A stretch of 64,000 nt of DNA from Tritrichomonas musculus (GCA_039105265.1 JAPFFF010000002.1:8680001-8744000); one strand, 5' to 3'; positions 1-10,400 are shown, counted from the stretch's first letter. A program made the numbers and translations. The notes: a model not told the origin generated them from the letters alone.

Positions 1-85
1 AGAATTATTATTTTCAGAAAATAATTCATTAAAAAATTGAATATTTTTATTATAAAAAGTCAAAATAAAAATATAAAAAATATAA

Positions 86-337
86 ATGATTGAATATGCT
101 ATCAATATTTTTGAAATAAATAAAAATATTTCAGAGAGTGATTTTTTACTTCATTTTTATTTAAAACCAAACAATTCTTCATTAATTTCATTTACCAAAG
201 ACAATAAAACCCGTATTATATCAATATATCAATATTTTAATATACAAACATCTAGAAGAATTCATCGTGATTCAAATTCAGTCCAAGGAAGTATCAAAAT
301 ATTCATTGATAAAAAGAGAATAGGCATTAAATATTAA
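86..337 (+). CDS. hypothetical protein, 83 residues
   Basis: An ATG-to-stop frame of 83 codons in very AT-rich DNA. The C-terminal third is basic, with RIHRDSN and IFIDKKRIGIKY. I see no recognisable domain, signal peptide or membrane segment. No clear TCA-type initiator lies in the few bases before the ATG, which counts against it. It could be a small host gene, the end of a decayed gene, or a chance frame. Confidence 0.22.
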   Translation: MIEYAINIFEINKNISESDFLLHFYLKPNNSSLISFTKDNKTRIISIYQYFNIQTSRRIHRDSNSVQGSIKIFIDKKRIGIKY

Positions 338-1139
338 ACATTAAATATATATTATAAATAGATATTACGATGTTTTATTCAATTTATTGATCTTCTTCAG
401 ATATAAGACCTTCATCAAAATGGAATCATTTCTTCAGCAACTATTCATTTAAATATTTTGTCATGCTTCCAATAGAAAAAATACATATTAATCAGTTGAT
501 TATATCAGATTTTAAACTTCTTATATTAATTATTCTCTTTTAAATTAAAAACACGAATAAGACAAAAATTGCACGCGCATTAAAATTCATACAAACAAAT
601 TATCCACAAAAAAATGCATTAAAGGACAAAAAAAAAGAATTATTATAATTATAATTATTCAGAGACAATACAATTAACTACACCTTTGCTATATAATCAA
701 GAAGGATACAATAACTAAAATAATGATAAAATGAACTAAAATAATGATAAAATGAACTAAACTTATGAAACTTATGAAAAATTTTCAAGCAAACCCAAAA
801 TGTTATCATTCATAATACCTTTGCTATATAATCATGAAGGTTGCCATAACAACAGTTAAATGATAATACATATAAAAGAAAGCAATTCATGAATTCATTG
901 ATTCATTGATTTCATTAGTCAACTTTTTAGCATTGATTATTTGATTTATTTTTTATATAAATCTCTCAGAAATATTCACAATACATACAAATAATGAATA
1001 GTTTACGAAATTATAAACACACAATTATAAAAATAAAATACATAAAAAATCATATTGAATTAATTATGTGAATAAATAAAAAAAATAAATATTGAAAAAT
1101 TGAAGTAATAGTATAAAAACGAATTCACATAAAATCACA
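338..1139. other. gene-free AT-rich stretch
   Basis: No coding frame can be supported here. A short motif (cctttgctatataatcawga) occurs near 683 and again near 818, and a roughly 21-bp unit (aataatgataaaatgaacta) is repeated in tandem near 720-760. Otherwise this is low-complexity intergenic sequence. Confidence 0.6.
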
Positions 1140-1145
1140 TCATTT
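1140..1145 (+). promoter_or_regulatory. possible initiator (TCATTT) of the 1155 gene
   Basis: The bases TCATTT fit the trichomonad initiator pattern TCA(+1)YWW. They place the presumed start of transcription at 1142, thirteen bases before the ATG at 1155. Such very short leaders are known for trichomonad mRNAs. Identified by pattern only. Confidence 0.4.
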
Positions 1146-1154
1146 TTATATAAA

Positions 1155-1700
1155 ATGCTCAGCTTAAACATCCAAATGCAATCCTTTGAACTCCAGAAAG
1201 GAATTGTTCAAGATAATGACACGATCCGTGTTAGTGTTACAACACTTCCAAGTGGTGAAAAACAAGCATTCTCCTTTGAAGCTAAAAAGATGCAAACAAC
1301 TCGTCCATTCTTTTCATTAAAGATCAATGAAAAAACAGAAAAGATCTTAATTGTTTTGAGGAAGAAAAGTTTTTCACAGAAAGATCCAATAATTGCATCG
1401 ACTGTTATTTCAAACAAACAAATCCCGACCAAATTCAACGACATTACCAACACAGAAATGAAAACAATAAATTTATTAGAGCCAGTTCAACAATCAGGCA
1501 AGAAAGGTTCAGAACGTAAAGCCGTTGGGAAATTTGAAATCCAATTCACGTTGACACAGGAATTTCCTTCCACGAACAAAAATACAATCAAGCAATTAAA
1601 TAAAAAGAGGAACGGCAAAGGATATGCCAAAATGAATTCATTTTTCGATGACGAGAATGATAAAAATAGTTTCCTTTTCAATGATCTTATTACTAACTAA
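1155..1700 (+). CDS. small beta-rich protein, unknown function (possible C2-like fold)
   Basis: This 181-codon intact frame has codon use typical of a real gene and an initiator-like TCATTT just upstream. Residues 1-125 alternate hydrophobic and polar residues as in a beta sandwich (for example ILIVLRKK and KFEIQFTLTQEF). The tail is polar and charged (NTIKQLNKKRNGKG, then FFDDENDKNS). There is no signal peptide or membrane segment, so it is probably cytosolic. A C2-like membrane-binding sandwich is one possibility, but I see no aspartate cluster for calcium. The function is unknown. It stands alone, with gene-free DNA on both sides. Confidence 0.6.
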   Translation: MLSLNIQMQSFELQKGIVQDNDTIRVSVTTLPSGEKQAFSFEAKKMQTTRPFFSLKINEKTEKILIVLRKKSFSQKDPIIASTVISNKQIPTKFNDITNTEMKTINLLEPVQQSGKKGSERKAVGKFEIQFTLTQEFPSTNKNTIKQLNKKRNGKGYAKMNSFFDDENDKNSFLFNDLITN

Positions 1701-2161
1701 TTGATTTGTTTCACATTAATAGATATAGATATAGATATTGTGTTATAATATAATAAAGAATAGGTAGCCATATAATTTACTAATTTTTTCTTTTCATTTT
1801 ATATTAGTGGGTGTAAGATGGTATTAATTCAAAGAAACTTAAATATGAAATGAATTTTACTTCGATCAGTAGTATTGCTAATTTACTTCATAAATTGTTC
1901 CATTCTATTTTGGAACAAGTTGTTATTAGTGAACTGTCATGCACTTTTTGATCAAAATTGAATCTGATATAATAACTTTAATTAAAGAAATTCTTTAATT
2001 CGTTGATCTTCTTGAGTATGAGATTATTTTCTTGAGTGAATTATAATTAATCAAATATGTTTCACTTTATTCTCATATAAATAAATAATACATATTTATA
2101 ATAATCATTTATTTATTGAAAAAAAACATTGCTTATTTATTAAAAGCATAAAAACTTGTAT
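1701..2161. other. gene-free AT-rich stretch
   Basis: No gene can be supported. The sequence is a low-complexity A/T mixture with short direct repeats (tagatatagatatagatatt near 1720), lying between the 1155 gene and the ankyrin remnant. Confidence 0.55.
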
Positions 2162-2805
2162 CTAATCATTTGAATATATGCAATACGAATCACATGCCAT
2201 TTTATTGGCCAATAATTGAATATTTTCTCGGTTACCAGTCTCTTTTGCAATATACAATGGGTATATTTTGAAATGCAAATCAATAGAAGTAACTTAACAA
2301 TTTTTGATGTACCAAAACATGCTACTGTTAATGGAGTTTCAAACATTTCTTCGTCTTCATTATTATTCCTTGATATTGATTGTGTAGTTTCAATATTAGC
2401 ATCTATTCTATCATTTTCTAGCAATAATTTTACTACTTCAGTTTTTTGCAGTTCACATGCAATATATAATGCATTTTTATAAATAAATAAATGTGAATTT
2501 TATTTAAATGAAAGTTCAAAATTATATAAGCTTTCGAAATGATAATTGTATTTAAAAAAAAAACATTATTGAATTATATTAAAACATTAATAATATTAAA
2601 CTATTTCTACATCTTTGTATTTGGCATGAACGCTAGGAGTCTGTCTACGTTGATCAATTAATGATTTAAATTGGTCATCTAATTCATGTAATGATTGTTT
2701 TTCTTCATAAATTGCGTTGACATTTATGCTTTCATGTAATAAAAGCAAATTAATAATTTCTAGATAACCATTTAATATATATGATGATGAATTCGTATTC
2801 TTCAA
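2162..2805 (-). pseudogene. decayed ankyrin-repeat gene
   Basis: Read on the minus strand, this stretch spells several ankyrin repeats in different frames. Around 2805-2596 are NGYLEIINLLLLHESINVN and TPSVHAKYKDVEIV. Around 2480-2400 are NALYIACELQKTEVVKLLL and ENDRIDAN. Near 2360-2300 is TPLTVACFGTSKIVKLLL. Near 2258-2165, in a shifted frame, is YPLYIAKETGNRENIQLL, followed by a stop at 2162-2164. Stops and at least one frameshift (near 2290) separate the repeats, so the gene is broken. It belongs to the large trichomonad ankyrin family, whose members are protein-binding scaffolds. The block of trinucleotide repeats directly upstream may once have been an acidic linker in the same gene. Confidence 0.7.
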
Positions 2806-2814
2806 CTACTGTAT

Positions 2815-3425
2815 CTTCTTCTTCATCATCATCATCGTCATCTTCATCATCATCGTCATCTTCATCATCTTCTTCTTCTTCATCATCATCTTCTTCATCA
2901 TCATCTTCTTCTTCTTCATCATCATCTTCTTCTTCATCATCATCGTCATCTTCATCATCATCGTCATCTTCATCATCATCGTCATCTTCATCATCTTCTT
3001 CTTCATCATCATCATCATCTTCTTCTTCTTCTTCTTCTTCTTCTTCTTCTTCTTCTTCTTCATCTTCTTCTTCATCATCATCATCTTCTTCATCATCTTC
3101 TTCTTCTTCATCATCATCGTCTTCTTCATCATCATCGTCATCTTCATCATCATCGTCTTCTTCTTCATCATCGTTTTCTTCTCCATCTCCATCTTCATCA
3201 TCAGCATCGTCTTATTCTTCTCCATCTTCTTCTTCATCATCGTCTTCTTCTTCTTCATCATCGTCTTCTTCTTCTTCAATGCAATCATCATCGTCTTCTT
3301 CTTCTTCAATGCAATCATCATCGTCTTCTTCTTCTTCATCATCGTCTTCTTCTTCTTCAATGCAATCATCATCGTCTTCTTCTTATTTTTCTTCTTTTTC
3401 TTCGCTATCTTCATCATCATTTTTT
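2815..3425. repeat. TCW/TCG trinucleotide microsatellite
   Basis: About 600 bp of TCT/TCA/TCG triplets. On the plus strand every triplet reads as serine. On the minus strand the frames read Lys/Met or Asp/Glu. Short higher-order units (including caatgcaatcatcatcgtct) recur between 3270 and 3380. The long serine frame is open only because the repeat has no stop in that frame, so I do not call it a gene. Confidence 0.85.
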
Positions 3426-3476
3426 TCCTCTTCGTCTCTTCAGTTATCATCTTTTTTGCAATTGTCATCATCATAA

Positions 3477-4362
3477 TTAATTTATTCATAATGAGCAAAT
3501 AATGAATAAAAAGCATTTTTTAAAAAATCATTTTTAATTTATACTTTTTTATTTAAATCTGTTTATTTTCTGCGTAAAATGAAAAGTTTAATTTAATAAT
3601 TACATTTTTCATAAAATTAATATTATTTTCCTCATCATATTTTAGAAATATTTGATTTTTTACATAATGCGCGTTTGATAATACGTTTATATTTATGAAT
3701 AATTATCGGCTTTTCCTCGATGAAAAAAGAAAATAAAGAAGTATAAGCAGTATAACATAAATATACATTTAATTTAATATATATTTAATACAAATTTATG
3801 TATACTATCTATGAGGATTTTTGGATATCATTGATAAATATAAAAATTTTAAAATGCAATTCATAGCATTTACTGGAGTTATTGTATGTAAAATATGATG
3901 AAAAATCTTATATATAACGGAAAAGTGGATTACTTAAACAGAGTAATAAAAATATCGAATATTCGAAATAAATTGATAATTATCAAATTTAAGAATTGAT
4001 TAATAAGAGTATAAATAATGAATTGAAATACGATTGTTCATTGTTTGCATACTTTTGTAGCTTTTTATTGAAACTCTTTATCGAAATCAAATTAGATATC
4101 TTGAGTGGAAATGAAATTTTCGAATAAAATTTATGCCATTATAACTTTCATCATACAGTGATCAATATATATTTTTTTGGGATTTTTCCTCCATGAATAC
4201 CTAAATTGCCTAACCAAATTTTTCAACTATTTTTTTAAAAAATTTAAAAAAATGCATAACTTTATTTTTTTTTTTTTTGAAAAAAATGCATTGGGCCGGA
4301 AGTATCATAATTTTTATTTTATATAACATGCCATTTGTTTCTTATATAAAAAATTATAACTG
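3477..4362. other. gene-free AT-rich stretch left of the Polinton
   Basis: No supportable coding frame. It contains poly-T and poly-A runs (for example near 4265) and ends at the target duplication of the outer Polinton. I see no RNA gene or repeat family here. Confidence 0.55.
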
Positions 4363-4367
4363 ATAGG
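4363..4367. repeat. target-site duplication ATAGG, left copy (outer Polinton)
   Basis: ATAGG directly precedes the tip AGTAGTGTAC and recurs at 41620-41624 directly after the inverted tip. This defines the outer element's boundaries and a 5-bp duplication. Confidence 0.9.
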
Positions 4368-4665
4368 AGTAGTGTACAAAAGGGGTGATTTAAGGACTAA
4401 AGTCCTTAAACCCCTTCGGTTCCCCCCTTTCTCGGTTCTCCGCTCTTGACGAGCTTCGAACCGGACTCCATAAATATAGGTCATCAATGCTTTTCATTTC
4501 TGTCTTCAGTTTATAAGTTTACTATACGGGACATATATATTGCATAAAAAATCATTTTTTAGCCCTTAAATATATCAAAAATGGACTCTTTTATGACAAA
4601 ATTTTAATGTCTGACAAGTGATATAAAAAACAAAAATTTCTCATAAAATTTTAATATATTTATAC
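4368..4665. repeat. left TIR of outer Polinton, distal part
   Basis: It matches the reverse complement of 41322-41619 almost perfectly. A strong palindrome at 4389-4410, centred on GGACTAAAGTCC and embraced by AGGGG and CCCCT, lies about 20 bases from the tip. The match breaks at 4665 and resumes at 6829, so the TIR is interrupted. Confidence 0.9.
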
Positions 4666-4685
4666 ATAGAAATACAATGATTAAA

Positions 4686-4693
4686 GATTTTAT
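4686..4693. repeat. target-site duplication GATTTTAT, left copy
   Basis: It is identical to 5999-6006. The two copies directly flank the inverted repeats AAAGGTGTGGAAACT. Confidence 0.8.
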
Positions 4694-5998
4694 AAAGGTG
4701 TGGAAACTCTGAAGTATTGAATTTTTTTTGAGAGAAAAAATCGTGAATATTTCATATATTCGGATAAAATTCATTCTAACATGATTAGTATATGAATTAA
4801 TTATGGTAGACATGATTTGGGCCAGATTAAATTTACTGATATGGAGATATCAAAAATGATCAAAATTACTAATTATCTAAATATGCAGTAATATTTACGG
4901 GACACTATTAGCTCAAAAGGTATGAAATGTATTGTCCTATATTTTAAGTTAAAATTACAAAGAATGGACAGCTATAAAGTTAGATAATAAAAAAATATGA
5001 GCAAAATTTTAAAAAAATTCAAATTTCTTTGAAAATCTCTTACAGAATTATAAAAAATCAAAATATATATTTCATAATGGTCTATATTTTCGATTAGCAT
5101 CACTTAAAATATCAATTGTCTGGCTAGATAAAGAGATATGAAATTCCTCTCAAAATTATTCAAAAAGTTTACCAACTAAATTAACGTATAATACTTCAGA
5201 CCTTCAAAAAGTTGATCCAAAATAACGTATAATACTTCAGACCTTCAAAAAGTTGATTGAAAAAATAACGTATAAGACTTAAGACACTCAAAAAGTTTAT
5301 TTTTAAAAAAGAACAAAATATAAATATATGATTTAAAATTAAATGAAATTGCAATTTTGTGAAAAAAGTATAGAATATGTTCGAAAATAATTAAATAGCA
5401 AAAAATAAAAAAAATACTTAGATAAATGCACATATAATCATTTTAATGGAAACTATAAACTAACATCAGATAAAGTAGGGATATATAAAAAAGTGTTTTA
5501 CGTATATTTACTAATTTTTTGAATGATCATATCAATTAAGGAAGATCTGAGATTTAATATCTCTAGAGCTCCAAACTTTAAAGCACAAGATACATTGTAA
5601 TCTCTATATAATATTCGTAAAAGTTCCATAAATTGCAAAAAAAGTTATTCTTTAAAGACTCCTAATGATCAATATTAAATAATTCCCAAAAGATATATCC
5701 CAAACTTCAAATGTTTTAGATATTGCATCAAATATTTCAATATTATACACAGAAAAGCTAAATAAAATATAAAAATTATTCATTTACACCTTTTTTGAAT
5801 GATGATAAAAGTATGATATTGATATGTTATATGAAAAATAAATAACATAAACATTTCAATTTAAATATGTGATTATATCTTGATTTTTTTTCAGCAAATA
5901 TTATATTATTTTTTATGTTCATGATTTTTATGAGAAATTATATATAATATAAAAGTTATAAATGAAAGTGTAAGAGAGAAAAAAGTTTCCACACCTTT
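4694..5998. mobile_element. non-autonomous DNA transposon, 1305 bp, 8-bp duplication
   Basis: It has perfect 15-bp terminal inverted repeats, AAAGGTGTGGAAACT at 4694-4708 and its complement at 5984-5998, flanked by perfect 8-bp duplications GATTTTAT. No transposase frame is present. Near 5183-5300 a roughly 40-bp unit containing taacgtataatacttcagac is repeated about three times. An 8-bp duplication is typical of hAT elements, while Mutator-like elements usually give 9-10, so hAT-type mobilisation is the better guess. It sits inside the insertion that interrupts the outer Polinton's left TIR. Confidence 0.75.
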
Positions 5999-6006
5999 GA
6001 TTTTAT
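5999..6006. repeat. target-site duplication GATTTTAT, right copy
   Basis: Directly follows the inverted tip AGTTTCCACACCTTT and matches 4686-4693. Confidence 0.8.
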
Positions 6007-6828
6007 TCATAATATTTTCTGTATATATAATGTTTTGTTTAATCAAAGATTATATATTCAAAATTTTTTTTTTGCGTTTTTGGTTATTTATGTGTAATTA
6101 TTTTTGAATATCGTTTATTATTTTATTCACCAAAGAATTTCTCTATTTTTAATCTTTTTTGTTGTTTATTAAAAAAAACTAAACGACTTTATTTGGCTTT
6201 TGCTAAACGGTTTTTTTTATATTTTTGATAGTTTATATGGTCAAAGTATTTTCAAAAAGTTTATATTACAACCATATATTCTCACAAAATTTTTGGTAAT
6301 AAAAGAAACACCCTAATTCTTATTTAGGATCAATTTAATTAAATTATTTAACGCAGCAGCATTTTCTTTTTGCCCAAAATGATCTTAAACTTAAACCAGA
6401 CATTATACTTTCATATTTTTATAATGAATATGAAATATAATAATTTATTCATGTTAATATAAACACCAGCTTTATGGCTTTTTTTGAGATAATATATAAT
6501 TTCCAGTATGAGTTAATGATTCTTTACCTTTTTATTCTATTTATCATTAAATAGTTTATCTGAATAAAGTAATCATCAAGAATTATTGATGTTTTTTAGA
6601 ATTTTTCGTTTTATTTTTATCTTTATATGTTTTTTTAACAGATTACTCCCTTTTTTTTGCATTTTTTTTATTTTAATATGCTTTTTTTGCTCTTTTTTTT
6701 AATTAAATTTACGATTATTTTCAATTGAAAAAGTTTTCAAAAAAGTGGGGGCTAAAATACTCATTTTTACATTTTTCCCCCCATTTTTCCTTTCAATTTT
6801 TGGGGGCTAAAAAAAGTTCCCCTTATAC

Positions 6829-6891
6829 TTTTTAAAAATATTGAAATAAAAATTTTAAAAAAATTTTGTGAAACTGATATGTGATATAAAA
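6829..6891. repeat. left TIR of outer Polinton, proximal part
   Basis: Its sequence (tttttaaaaatattgaaata and onward) matches the reverse complement of the inner edge of the right TIR (about 41264-41321). It contains one copy of the motif tgatatgtgatataaaa. It is separated from the distal part by the 2.16-kb insertion. Confidence 0.7.
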
Positions 6892-6966
6892 TGTTATTCT
6901 CTCAAAATTTTATTTTTATTCTTTTAATTTTAATTTTTTATCCACATTATAAATAACACCCTATAA

Positions 6967-7437
6967 ATGACTAAACAAGTTGCTTACGTTTCTATTAATA
7001 AATTATGTGATAAATTAGAGGAATTCATTAAAGAGCATACAATTGATTTAAAAACAAATGCATATGAATATTATGTTTTATTTAGTAAAGATACAGTATT
7101 TGAAGATAGATTTGATAGTAATTATGTAGTATTTAAACCAATATTGATATCACTTTGGAAGAGGCAACAATTGAAATATAATGATTTATGCAAGCTGTTT
7201 GAATGTGAAAAATTATATATTAAAGCCAAATCTAAAGGTGCACATTACAACATAAACACTAAAGAGAATCTACAAAATTTGGTCATTGAACGTGAACCAA
7301 AAAAGTTTACCAATAGAGATGGAAAAGAAATAGTATACCATGATATTCGAAATTATGACACATACAGTTTGGTTAAAGAAATAGAATCCCGTTTAAAGAC
7401 TAACTATCAGCAATTCATCAAAGAATGTGGCTTATAA
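6967..7437 (+). CDS. Polinton small conserved protein (outer copy)
   Basis: A 156-residue protein, the first gene after the left TIR. It is homologous to the inner element's first gene at 15304, sharing NKLCDKLEE near residue 12, the REPKKFT...DGKE block near residues 110-122, and the C-terminal FIKECG. I know no function for it. Its position next to the DxNGD protein and the ATPase, and its conservation between two diverged elements, suggest a structural or assembly role, but that is inference. There is no signal peptide or membrane segment. The next gene starts 58 bases downstream on the same strand. Confidence 0.7.
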   Translation: MTKQVAYVSINKLCDKLEEFIKEHTIDLKTNAYEYYVLFSKDTVFEDRFDSNYVVFKPILISLWKRQQLKYNDLCKLFECEKLYIKAKSKGAHYNINTKENLQNLVIEREPKKFTNRDGKEIVYHDIRNYDTYSLVKEIESRLKTNYQQFIKECGL

Positions 7438-7495
7438 TAGGTATATCCTCATAGGCATTTTCATGTGTAAAACCTTAATATTTTTTTGTATTCAA

Positions 7496-9502
7496 ATGAG
7501 TAAAACAAAACTGATACTCGAACCAGGTCAGGTTATGCAAGGCAATAATACTCAAAAATTATTAGGATACTGTAATAGACTCAATAATGAATTAGGGTTT
7601 AATATTATCACTACTTCAGGAGGATATGCACTTAGGGATAGTACATATGCTGCTCGTTTAATAGAACCTCTTAACGAATTTCAATTTGGTTTACGTGAAG
7701 GGAATAGTGTTAATGATACTACCATGGATAGATTCATTGAAAGGGTTCAAAATGAAAATCCATATGATAGACCAATAGATTATTCTGATTTAAAAGATTT
7801 TAATGATTATCAGTTTAGTAAATGGGCTAGAACAAATAATGGTGTTTATAATGAACTCACAACAAGAATTAATTCCCGAACACTCGAACAATATAAAAAG
7901 ACGTATCCAAGAAATGTTATACATACTATCATTAGAATACTCAATGAACATAATTTTGCATCAAATGATAATATTCACCATAAATATGTAAGGCGTATAT
8001 ATCAAGAAAGTCTGGACCATTTCGCAAATAGAGTATATCCACAAAGTGAAGGTGCTTCTAGCGACAATAATATTATTCCCCCTTTACCTCCAGAAACTTC
8101 ACATAGGGAGCCTCAAGAGCAGTCAGGATTTTTCTTTAGACTTGGAGAAGGAGAGACTTTTCCAGAATTGAATCCATTGAATGAATTAAGAAGAAGACCC
8201 CCTAATGAAACAACTCCAATTATAGATAACACTAATATTAATAATAACAATAATACATTTTTATTTCAAAATCAAATGGCACAAGAAGTAAATTTACAGG
8301 ATTTAGTTAATGCCTACAATTCTTTTGCTCAACATCAGGTAGATATCAATACAATAGCGAACAATGTCCAAGAAATTCAAAGAATAGCAATTGAATCAAT
8401 AAACCATTTTCGACATAGACCAGGTAGGGTTGGTGGACCAAAACAAGGAATGAATGCATTATGGGATATCGTTCTAGACAATAAAAAAGACATCAAAAGA
8501 AGAAGAAAAGCAATGACCCTTGCTGGAGCTCAAGATATTGTTAATAAACGAAATGCAGCAAATCCTAATAGTCAACCATGGTCTGTATCAGATGAAGATG
8601 TTAACGGGGATACTATTCCAGATATTATTATTAAAAATGGTAGCAACAATCCAATATACATTAATGGATACACAACAGCAAAGTCCGATTGGCCTGCACG
8701 ATTTCATTTCTATACAGATTATGATGCAGCTGCTAGAAAACAATATAGGAATGAACATGGCGGAAAATCAATCACTGTTCCAATATATCTCAAGGAGAAA
8801 TTGAATTATAATTATAATAATGACCTCAATGGAAATCCACATCATTTAGGTGAAATGACAGGATATACAATGCCAGAAGCATGGAGAGATTACAAGTTAG
8901 ATGGGTACAGTTTTGTTAAGGAGAAGCGAAAGAATGCCTTTGCTAGATTCCGCGATTATGTTGTTAGTCATGTTGTTGAAGATGTTATTAACCATCTTAG
9001 GACTCAAAACATATTAGATATCACTCCTAAATTCAAGGCAAGACTAATTATGATGGCTACGTCAAAATTATGGAAACACTATATACTTAGTACAGTTGCT
9101 CGTAAACGTGGTTTCACCTCAGTAGAACATGAAGAGTTTAAGAAATGGTGTAAGAAGAGTGAAGGAAAACGAATAGTTGATGCAGAAGTTTCAAGCCTAT
9201 TATTACATGTTCTTCATACTAATGGAAATCATTGGACTGCTGCACAAAGAGCACAACTCAGAAATAAGATTTATAATGATTTCGGACACGCTATGGTAGA
9301 ATCAGCTCAAGAAGTCAATGAACGTGAAAGGGAAAATTTGATACACGACCAATATACTGTACGAGAACAACAAAACATGCAGTACGAACATCAAAATGAT
9401 GATGCTGATGAAAGTGAATGGCACAATGGTATTGACGCAGAATATAACGCACAACGTAATTGTGAATGGGACGCAGAAGATGATGAGGCATTTTTAAACT
9501 AA
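7496..9502 (+). CDS. Polinton large conserved protein with DxNGD motif (outer copy)
   Basis: I start it at the ATG at 7496 (MSKTKL), because the inner homologue also starts at MSK and the conserved part begins there; an upstream in-frame ATG lies at 7427. About 668 residues. It shares QGNNTQKLLGYCNRLNNELG at the N terminus, a Pro/Asn-rich linker near residues 180-260, and a mid-protein VNGDTIPDIII followed by INGYTTAKSDWP with its inner counterpart. The acidic loop D-x-N-G-D-x-I-P-D resembles a calcium-binding loop of the EF-hand/dockerin type. The C terminus is strongly acidic. The function is unknown. A minor virion component is my inference from its position among capsid genes. Confidence 0.7.
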   Translation: MSKTKLILEPGQVMQGNNTQKLLGYCNRLNNELGFNIITTSGGYALRDSTYAARLIEPLNEFQFGLREGNSVNDTTMDRFIERVQNENPYDRPIDYSDLKDFNDYQFSKWARTNNGVYNELTTRINSRTLEQYKKTYPRNVIHTIIRILNEHNFASNDNIHHKYVRRIYQESLDHFANRVYPQSEGASSDNNIIPPLPPETSHREPQEQSGFFFRLGEGETFPELNPLNELRRRPPNETTPIIDNTNINNNNNTFLFQNQMAQEVNLQDLVNAYNSFAQHQVDINTIANNVQEIQRIAIESINHFRHRPGRVGGPKQGMNALWDIVLDNKKDIKRRRKAMTLAGAQDIVNKRNAANPNSQPWSVSDEDVNGDTIPDIIIKNGSNNPIYINGYTTAKSDWPARFHFYTDYDAAARKQYRNEHGGKSITVPIYLKEKLNYNYNNDLNGNPHHLGEMTGYTMPEAWRDYKLDGYSFVKEKRKNAFARFRDYVVSHVVEDVINHLRTQNILDITPKFKARLIMMATSKLWKHYILSTVARKRGFTSVEHEEFKKWCKKSEGKRIVDAEVSSLLLHVLHTNGNHWTAAQRAQLRNKIYNDFGHAMVESAQEVNERERENLIHDQYTVREQQNMQYEHQNDDADESEWHNGIDAEYNAQRNCEWDAEDDEAFLN

Positions 9503-9552
9503 ACATAATGTGAGTCTTTTTTTTACACATAATATAATCTATTAATATGTAA

Positions 9553-10371
9553 ATGAATAACCTAAAAGACGTCAATTATTTAGTATCTGATACACTAAAA
9601 CAAAATAAAGACAATTTATCAGGTGCAGTAATAGAACCTATTCACGATGATATTCACGTTAAATATAATTCAGTAAATGTTATCGTAGGCAAACAAAATT
9701 CTGGTAAAACAGTTATTGCTCTACAAGAGATAATCAAAATAGGATTAATAAAAACACACCACCTATTAGTCTATATCACGAAGAATGGAGATGAAAATGA
9801 TAGGAGCTGGCAAACATTGAAACATCTAATTAAAATGCCATATATTACAATCTCTGAGAAAAATGCAGTTGATTTTATGACAGAATTGATAGCTGCAAAA
9901 AATCTCTATTATCTTGTCAAAAGAGAACACTTAGAAGAAAGATTAGATGATGGACAAAAAAATGATATGTTTAATGTATTACATATACAAGACTTTGCTA
10001 AAGAGTATCTTCACACATTAGTACTTTTTGATGATATCTCTAATAGCAAACTATTTTCATCAGAAGAATCATATTTTAGTCAACAACTTCGTAGATGTAG
10101 GCACACAAATATAACATACTTCTTGTTAATCCAAGGATGGAAAGGAATTAAGCCACATATCAAAAATGAGATAACAACTTTGTTTGTATTTCCATGTTTT
10201 AATCGTCAACAGTTGCATTACATATATTCACAATCAGCTAGTAATTTAGATTTTGAAGAATTTTATAATTTATATAGACAGCTTGCAGAAGAAAAAAATA
10301 TTTATCCTGATTCACATTCATGCTTAATCGTTCAGGTATCAGAAGGCGGCGAGACATCGCTTACTTTGTAA
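9553..10371 (+). CDS. Polinton DNA-packaging ATPase, FtsK/HerA (A32-like) (outer copy)
   Basis: A 272-residue P-loop ATPase. The Walker A motif GKQNSGKT is near residue 45 and the Walker B motif LVLFDDIS near residues 155-162, followed by RRCRHTN and the conserved IQGWKGIKPHIKNEIT segment. In Polintons and related DNA viruses this enzyme pumps the genome into the capsid. Its size matches the short single-domain ATPases of the family. It follows the DxNGD gene by 50 bases on the same strand and converges with the coiled-coil gene at 10401. Confidence 0.85.
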   Translation: MNNLKDVNYLVSDTLKQNKDNLSGAVIEPIHDDIHVKYNSVNVIVGKQNSGKTVIALQEIIKIGLIKTHHLLVYITKNGDENDRSWQTLKHLIKMPYITISEKNAVDFMTELIAAKNLYYLVKREHLEERLDDGQKNDMFNVLHIQDFAKEYLHTLVLFDDISNSKLFSSEESYFSQQLRRCRHTNITYFLLIQGWKGIKPHIKNEITTLFVFPCFNRQQLHYIYSQSASNLDFEEFYNLYRQLAEEKNIYPDSHSCLIVQVSEGGETSLTL

Positions 10372-10400
10372 GAGTCTGCACAGCAGTCGCTGACCCAATC

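Larger units (their letters stand above)
4666..6822. mobile_element. about 2.16-kb insertion inside the left TIR of the outer Polinton
   Basis: The right TIR of the outer element is continuous, but in the left TIR the homology stops at 4665 and resumes at 6829. The hexamer TTATAC is present on both sides (4660-4665 and 6823-6828), as expected for a target duplication. The inserted DNA has no supportable gene. It ends in G- and C-runs (gggggctaaa and aaaagttcccc near 6770-6822) and contains a smaller transposon at 4694-5998. Its own termini are not inverted repeats that I can recognise, so its class is open. Confidence 0.6.

Noticed and set aside
2781-3476. A 231-codon frame that is almost pure serine, with an overlapping Lys/Met frame on the other strand
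   Set aside because: Both are by-products of a trinucleotide microsatellite without stops. No normal protein sequence surrounds them, and ankyrin remnants lie directly next to them on the minus strand.
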